This document shows positions 60,009 through 64,000 of a DNA stretch of 64,000 nucleotides, piece after piece. The first letter of the stretch is position 1, and each line of letters begins with the position of its first letter. Origin of the DNA: an uncultured Dechloromonas sp. (lineage in GTDB: Bacteria > Pseudomonadota > Gammaproteobacteria > Burkholderiales > Rhodocyclaceae). Under the pieces are notes generated by a model. That model was not told where the DNA came from and did no database searches. It saw only the letters and a program-made list of their open reading frames with translations. A program made the translations under genes and the position numbers. The stretch covers positions 29,384-93,383 of the forward strand of contig NZ_CAMFKO010000015.1 in assembly GCF_945957265.1 (NCBI RefSeq), read 5' to 3'.

Positions 60009-62111
60009 ATGAAGTCCTGCTTGTCGAGAAAGACACTTTCTCCCACGCCGCTCGTGCTGGCGATTGCCGCCGCATACGCTTGCCTGCCGGCTGCCCATGC
60101 CAAGGAAAGCGCCCCTGAAAAAACGCTGGCGACCGTCAAGGTCATCGGCGGCGAGGAAAACCTGCCGACCCTGGGCGGCGCCGGCCAGATCCTCGGCAAG
60201 AAAGAGCTGGAGGATGCCCACGTCTTCACCGTGAACGAGGCGCTGCGCAAGGTGCCCGGCGTGCACGCCCGCGACGAGGAAGGTTTCGGCCTGCGTCCCA
60301 ACATTGCGATGCGCGGCCTGAACCCGACCCGTTCGACCAAGATCACCCTGCTCGAGGACGGCCTGCCGCTGGCCTATGCGCCCTATGGCGACAATGCCAG
60401 CTACTACCATCCGATGGTCGACCGCTACGAGCGCATCGAAGTCCTGAAAGGAGCCAGCTCGCTGATGTTCGGGCCGCAGACGGTGGGCGGCGTGGTGAAC
60501 TACATCACCCCGGCGCCGCGCCAGAACTTCGGCGGTTACGTCCAGGGCGTGGTCGGCAGCCGCGACTTCTTCAACGGCAAGGTGAATGTCGGCGGCGGCG
60601 GCCTGACCCTGGATTACGGGCACAAGCAAGGCGACGGCGCCCGCGACAACATGAACCACAAGCTGGACGACTTCAACGTCAAGTACGGCGCCATGCTCGG
60701 CGACCGCAACGCGATCACGCTGCGCGCGAACTTCTACAAGGAAGATTCGACGCTCACCTACTCCGGCCTGACGCAAGCCGAATACGACCGCCAGGGCGCC
60801 CGCTACAACCCGTTCAAGAACGACCGTTTCGAAGCCGAGCGGACCGGCCTCTCCGCAACCCACGACTTCCTGATCGACGACAAGAGCACGCTGACCACCA
60901 GCCTGTATTACTCGAAGTTCGACCGCGACTGGTGGCGCCAGGCGAGCAACAGCCAGGACGCTCAATGCGCCGCATTGAATCCGTCGCGCCTGGCCGGCGT
61001 CGCCATCAACCCCGACGCCTGCAACTCCACCCAGGGGCGCCTGCGCAGCTACGAGACCTGGGGGATCGAGCCTCGCCTGACCGTGGCGCATGGACTGGGC
61101 GAGTTCCAGGCCGGCGTCCGGGCACACTTCGAGGAGCAGGATCGCAAGCAGGTCAACGGCACCAGCCCGATGGCCCGCAGCGGCACGCTGGTCGAGAGCA
61201 ACCTGCGCAAGACCAGCGCCTATTCGGGCTTCATCGCCAACCGCTTCGACATCGGCCAGTTCAGCGTGACGCCGATCGCCCGTTACGAATCGATCAAGGC
61301 CGAGCGCACCAATCGCCTGACCGGCCAGAGCGGCGAATCCAGCGTGCACGCCTTCACGCCGGGTATCGGCGCGACCTGGAACCCGACCCGGACGCTGACC
61401 GTATTCACCAGCCTGCACAAGGGTTTTGCCCCGCCGCGCGTGGAAGACCTGATCGGCGGCACGGGCACGGTCGTCGATGTGGATTACGAAAAGTCGCTGA
61501 ATTTCGAGTTCGGCGTGCGTTCGCAACCGCTGCAAGGCGTTTCCGTCCAGGCCGCCTATTTCCGCAACGACTACGACAACCTGATCGCCGTCGGTTCGAT
61601 TGCCGGCGGCAGCACGCCGCTCTCGCAGGGCAAGGCCTTGTTCGAAGGCCTTGAACTGGCCGCCAATGCCGAATTGTCGAACGGCGTGTTCGGCCGCATG
61701 GCCTACACCTGGCTGCCGACGGCGGAGCAGACCGAAGCCTTCCGCAACGTGGCCAACGGCGCCGTCGTCGGCGTCCAGGGCAAGCGCCAGGCCTATGCGC
61801 CGGAGCACACGCTGACCGCCGCGCTCGGCTACGGCATCGGTCCGTTCAGGGGCGAAGTCGAAGCCCAGTATGTCGGCAGCCAGTATTCCGATTTCGCCAA
61901 CACGGTGGCGCCGACGGCCGATGGCCAGAAGGGCGAGATCGCGGCCTACACGGTGTGGAACGCCGCGCTCAACTATCGCTTCGACAAATCGCTGTCGGCC
62001 TTCATCACCGGCAAGAACGTCTTCGACAAGACCTATATCGTGGATCGCACCCGCGGCATCCAGGTCGGCATGCCGCGCCTGATCCAGGTCGGCGTGAAGT
62101 ACGCTTTCTGA
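60009..62111 (+). CDS. TonB-dependent receptor (FecA-like)
   Basis: A 700-residue outer-membrane receptor. Signal peptide at about 1-31 (LVLAIAAAYACLPAAHA), TonB box region ATVKVIGGEE, plug domain (NEALRKVPGVHARDEEG, NIAMRGLNPTRSTKITLLED), then a 22-strand barrel ending in aromatic KYAF. The plug is like FecA, so ferric citrate or a carboxylate siderophore is likely. There is no FecA-type N-terminal signalling extension. The upstream 59880-59930 stretch is AT-rich and could hold a Fur site, but no good match was found. Confidence 0.9.
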   Translation: MKSCLSRKTLSPTPLVLAIAAAYACLPAAHAKESAPEKTLATVKVIGGEENLPTLGGAGQILGKKELEDAHVFTVNEALRKVPGVHARDEEGFGLRPNIAMRGLNPTRSTKITLLEDGLPLAYAPYGDNASYYHPMVDRYERIEVLKGASSLMFGPQTVGGVVNYITPAPRQNFGGYVQGVVGSRDFFNGKVNVGGGGLTLDYGHKQGDGARDNMNHKLDDFNVKYGAMLGDRNAITLRANFYKEDSTLTYSGLTQAEYDRQGARYNPFKNDRFEAERTGLSATHDFLIDDKSTLTTSLYYSKFDRDWWRQASNSQDAQCAALNPSRLAGVAINPDACNSTQGRLRSYETWGIEPRLTVAHGLGEFQAGVRAHFEEQDRKQVNGTSPMARSGTLVESNLRKTSAYSGFIANRFDIGQFSVTPIARYESIKAERTNRLTGQSGESSVHAFTPGIGATWNPTRTLTVFTSLHKGFAPPRVEDLIGGTGTVVDVDYEKSLNFEFGVRSQPLQGVSVQAAYFRNDYDNLIAVGSIAGGSTPLSQGKALFEGLELAANAELSNGVFGRMAYTWLPTAEQTEAFRNVANGAVVGVQGKRQAYAPEHTLTAALGYGIGPFRGEVEAQYVGSQYSDFANTVAPTADGQKGEIAAYTVWNAALNYRFDKSLSAFITGKNVFDKTYIVDRTRGIQVGMPRLIQVGVKYAF

Positions 62112-62136
62112 TGCTCTGAAACGCGAGACGAACAGG

Positions 62137-62166
62137 AAGGGCCGGCCCATGCCGGCCCTTTTTTTT
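62137..62166 (+). terminator. Intrinsic terminator after the TonB receptor
   Basis: AAGGGCCGGC (62137-62146), loop CCAT, GCCGGCCCTT (62151-62160), followed by a run of Ts to 62166. A textbook Rho-independent terminator 26 bases after the receptor stop. The convergent DsbA-like gene ends 15 bases further on. Confidence 0.95.
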
Positions 62167-62180
62167 ATGACGCGCCGCGC

Positions 62181-62825
62181 TCAGCGCCGAACCAGGGTTT
62201 CGCGGATGGCTTCGGCCAGCACCGCCGGGTCTTCGGCGCCGACCACCACGCGCTGGCGGTCGACGATGAAAGTCGGCACCTGGCGGATTCCCGCCGCCCG
62301 GATCTCGGCCTCCATGGCGCGCAGCAATTCGACATCCTGATCCGACGCCAGGTAGGCGGCGACCTCGTCGGCCGGATAGCCGCATTCGCCCGCGATGGCC
62401 GCCAGCAGGCCGATATCGCCGACATGCTCGCCGCGCTGGAACTGGGCGGCGAACAGGCGCTCGACCAGGCGTTCGGCATCGCCCCGCTGCTGCGCCCAGT
62501 GGATCAGGCGATGCGCCCGCAGCGTGTTGGCGCGCAAGACAATTTTCTCGAAGGCGTAGTCCAGGCCATACTCGCGCCCGGCATCGCGCACCCGGTCAAA
62601 CAATGCCTCGACCCGCTCGACGCCACCGAACTTGGCGACCAGGAAAGGCAGGTAAGGCTCGCCTTCCGGCGGCGTATCCGGGTTCAGGAAAAACGGCAGC
62701 CAGCGCTTGGCGCAGTGAAAGTCGGGAACATCGCGCCGCACCAGCTCGATGGCGGCGTCGATGCGCCGCAAGCCGATGAAGCACCACGGGCAGACGACGT
62801 CGGAAACGATTTCGATGGTCAGCAT
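62181..62825 (-). CDS. DsbA-family oxidoreductase, FrnE type
   Basis: A 214-residue cytoplasmic thioredoxin-fold protein. The active site CPWC is at about residues 12-15 (SDVVCPWCFIGLRR), and the cis-Pro loop is in GIRQVPTFIVD, followed by GAEDPAVLAEAI; helical insert in between. FrnE-like proteins act as disulfide isomerases in stress and some make polyketide steps. Start at the ATG at 62825; the upstream extension has no signal peptide. Confidence 0.92.
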   Translation of the reverse strand: MLTIEIVSDVVCPWCFIGLRRIDAAIELVRRDVPDFHCAKRWLPFFLNPDTPPEGEPYLPFLVAKFGGVERVEALFDRVRDAGREYGLDYAFEKIVLRANTLRAHRLIHWAQQRGDAERLVERLFAAQFQRGEHVGDIGLLAAIAGECGYPADEVAAYLASDQDVELLRAMEAEIRAAGIRQVPTFIVDRQRVVVGAEDPAVLAEAIRETLVRR

Positions 62826-63001
62826 GGGGATTTTTGTAAGAGGCAAGGATCGTGTGTGATCTCGGACTCCGTGGCGGCGCCCAATGTTCCCGGCGCTGCC
62901 GGAAAAGTTGCGGCGGCCCCGATCACGCACCGTCACGCAAAGCCGACAAACGGCAAGGCGGCGCCTCCTTATACTGGCGCCTCCCTTCCGAGATTGCCGT
63001 C

Positions 63002-63574
63002 ATGGAACACCGCCTGAAGCGCGCCCTGACCACGCCGTTCATCCTGCTCGCCGCCTTTGTGCTGTGGTTCTGGGAATGGCTGTGGGAACCCTTGCAGGGC
63101 GCCATGGCCTGGCTGGCCCGCTGGCCGCTGCTGCGCCAGGTCGACGCCTGGGTCGCCGGCGCCCCGCGCTACGTCGCGCTGGCCCTGTTCCTGCTGCCCG
63201 GTGCAGCACTGCTGCCGTTCAAGCTGGCCGGCCTGTACTTTCTCGCCCACGGCGCGCCGCTGCTCGGCGTGCTCACCTTCATGGCGGCCAAGATCGTCGG
63301 CACCGCCCTGCTCGCCCGCATCTTCACGCTGACCAAGACGCAGTTGCTGACGATAGCCTGGTTCGCGCGCGCCTACGCCGCCGTCACCCGCTTCAAGTCG
63401 GCCGTTTTCGCCCGGCTGCACGCCCACCCGGCCTACCGGCGCCTGCATGCCGCGCTGTCGGCCTTGCGTCGGCGCAGCCGGCAGGTACGGCGCGGGCTGG
63501 CCTATCACCTGCGCAGCCGCTGGCGGGCCGTCATGCGCCGCGCGCAACGGCGCGGCCGGATGCCTGGTTTGTAG
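63002..63574 (+). CDS. Membrane protein, unknown function
   Basis: A 190-residue protein from the ATG at 63002. Two or three membrane segments are visible (FILLAAFVLWFWEWLW, YVALALFLLPGAALLPF, GVLTFMAAKIVGTALLARIF) and a very basic C-terminal tail (about 130-190, LRRRSRQVRRGLAYHLRSRW), probably in the cytoplasm. The longer upstream frame is not supported. No family identified. Confidence 0.75.
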   Translation: MEHRLKRALTTPFILLAAFVLWFWEWLWEPLQGAMAWLARWPLLRQVDAWVAGAPRYVALALFLLPGAALLPFKLAGLYFLAHGAPLLGVLTFMAAKIVGTALLARIFTLTKTQLLTIAWFARAYAAVTRFKSAVFARLHAHPAYRRLHAALSALRRRSRQVRRGLAYHLRSRWRAVMRRAQRRGRMPGL

Positions 63575-63592
63575 AACTTTGGCTATCCGGAT

Positions 63593-63654
63593 AGTCAGTC
63601 ACGCAGATTCCGCTGTGTTCGGAACGCCCCGCACACCTGCGTGACTGGCTACTA
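63593..63654. repeat. REP-like palindrome, second copy
   Basis: CAGTCACGCAG (63596-63606) pairs with CTGCGTGACTG (63637-63647); an inner TTCCG/CGGAA pair lies between. The arm matches the element between the two hemerythrin genes. It again runs up to a TAG stop of a minus-strand gene (63652-63654). Confidence 0.7.
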
Positions 63655-64000
63655 GTCCCGAAACGCCTGGGCGACCGCGGCGACAATTTCGTCCCACACG
63701 CCGGGCTGCCGCAACACCGGCATTTCCCTGGCGAGCACATTGCTGAGCTCCCCACGGCTCTGCTCAAGCGAGCGCAGCACCCTATCCGCCTGTTGATCCG
63801 GCATCTCAACCACTTCCTTGAGTGCAGCGCGCGCTCGTGCATGGCTGCGCAGGTAACGAGACTCTTCGCGCATCTGTTCGGTCAGGGTCCGCCCAATGAC
63901 GTTGGACAGGAACACCACGTGGGGCCCCAGATCAGGGTAACGCCACAGCGGCCTGGCCTGTTCGGCACCGTGGAAGGCGAAATTCGACACCACGCCATCC
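63652..64000 (-). CDS. Unidentified protein (C-terminal part; gene runs off the right edge)
   Basis: The minus strand is open from the window edge to a TAG at 63652, giving about 115 residues. No start codon is needed inside the window, and the frame continues upstream past 64000, so this is a C-terminus. It is helical and charged (for example TEQMREESRYLRSHARARAA and MPDQQADRVLRSLEQSRGEL). I do not recognise the family. Confidence 0.6.
   Translation of the reverse strand, partial: DGVVSNFAFHGAEQARPLWRYPDLGPHVVFLSNVIGRTLTEQMREESRYLRSHARARAALKEVVEMPDQQADRVLRSLEQSRGELSNVLAREMPVLRQPGVWDEIVAAVAQAFRD

Overview
The window looks like chromosome of a GC-rich, nitrogen-fixing, aromatic-degrading betaproteobacterium. 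The gene content and style fit Rhodocyclales (the Dechloromonas/Azonexus/Azoarcus group), but this is inferred from gene families and gene order and not from any marker search. It combines a molybdenum nitrogenase region (about 6.8-35.3 kb) with a complete phenol-to-central-metabolism meta-cleavage region (about 35.3-57.9 kb). No rRNA, tRNA, CRISPR array or intact insertion sequence was seen.

Layout. 1-6.8 kb: a truncated DctA-type transporter and a fumarase-superfamily lyase, divergent from a GntR/UTRA regulator, with two perfect palindromes between them; then arfB, a methyltransferase, a persulfide dioxygenase-rhodanese fusion, small membrane proteins and a lipocalin-like protein. 6.8-13.4 kb: nifB and a ferredoxin behind a sigma-54/NifA promoter, a large inverted repeat, then an ArsC-like nitrogenase-associated protein, a flavodiiron protein, two [2Fe-2S] ferredoxins (one resembling the Shethna FeSII protective protein), nifQ and draG. 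13.4-18.0 kb: a CI-like/Ner-like regulator pair, two convergent hemerythrins, an unknown protein and a SIR2-like protein (the last two plus one hemerythrin forming an operon with a NifA-type site), and a REC-GGDEF protein. 18.0-26.8 kb: draT divergent from nifHDK-nifT-fdx-nifY-orf-LRV protein, then an unknown 322-residue protein. 26.9-31.0 kb: a shortened KdpD, KdpE and Kup potassium-uptake operon lying between nif blocks. 31.0-35.3 kb: nifV-cysE-orf-nifW-nifZ-nifM behind another sigma-54/NifA promoter.

35.3-57.9 kb is the phenol region. dmpR runs away from dmpKLMNOP (phenol hydroxylase) and dmpQ; a GntR/FCD regulator runs away from dmpB (catechol 2,3-dioxygenase), a GlcG-like gene, dmpC, dmpE, an SDR gene and dmpFGHI. 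The hydrolase dmpD is absent. Downstream on the same strand is an envelope operon: YCF48-like lipoprotein, RND transporter, DUF1302 and DUF1329 proteins. An AATCTCGA-type motif recurs upstream of dmpR, between dmpB and the GntR gene, and upstream of the envelope operon. 57.9-64 kb: HtrA-type protease, a small unknown protein, a TonB-dependent receptor, a FrnE-type DsbA protein, a membrane protein and a gene cut by the window end.

How it works together. NifA with sigma-54 RNA polymerase probably drives nifB, nifH, nifV and, by a weaker promoter match, the SIR2-like operon. DraT/DraG switch NifH off and on by ADP-ribosylation; the flavodiiron and FeSII-like proteins probably guard nitrogenase from oxygen. 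DmpR senses phenols and drives phenol hydroxylase; the lower pathway yields pyruvate and acetyl-CoA. nifENX, nifUS, nifA and nifL are not in the window.
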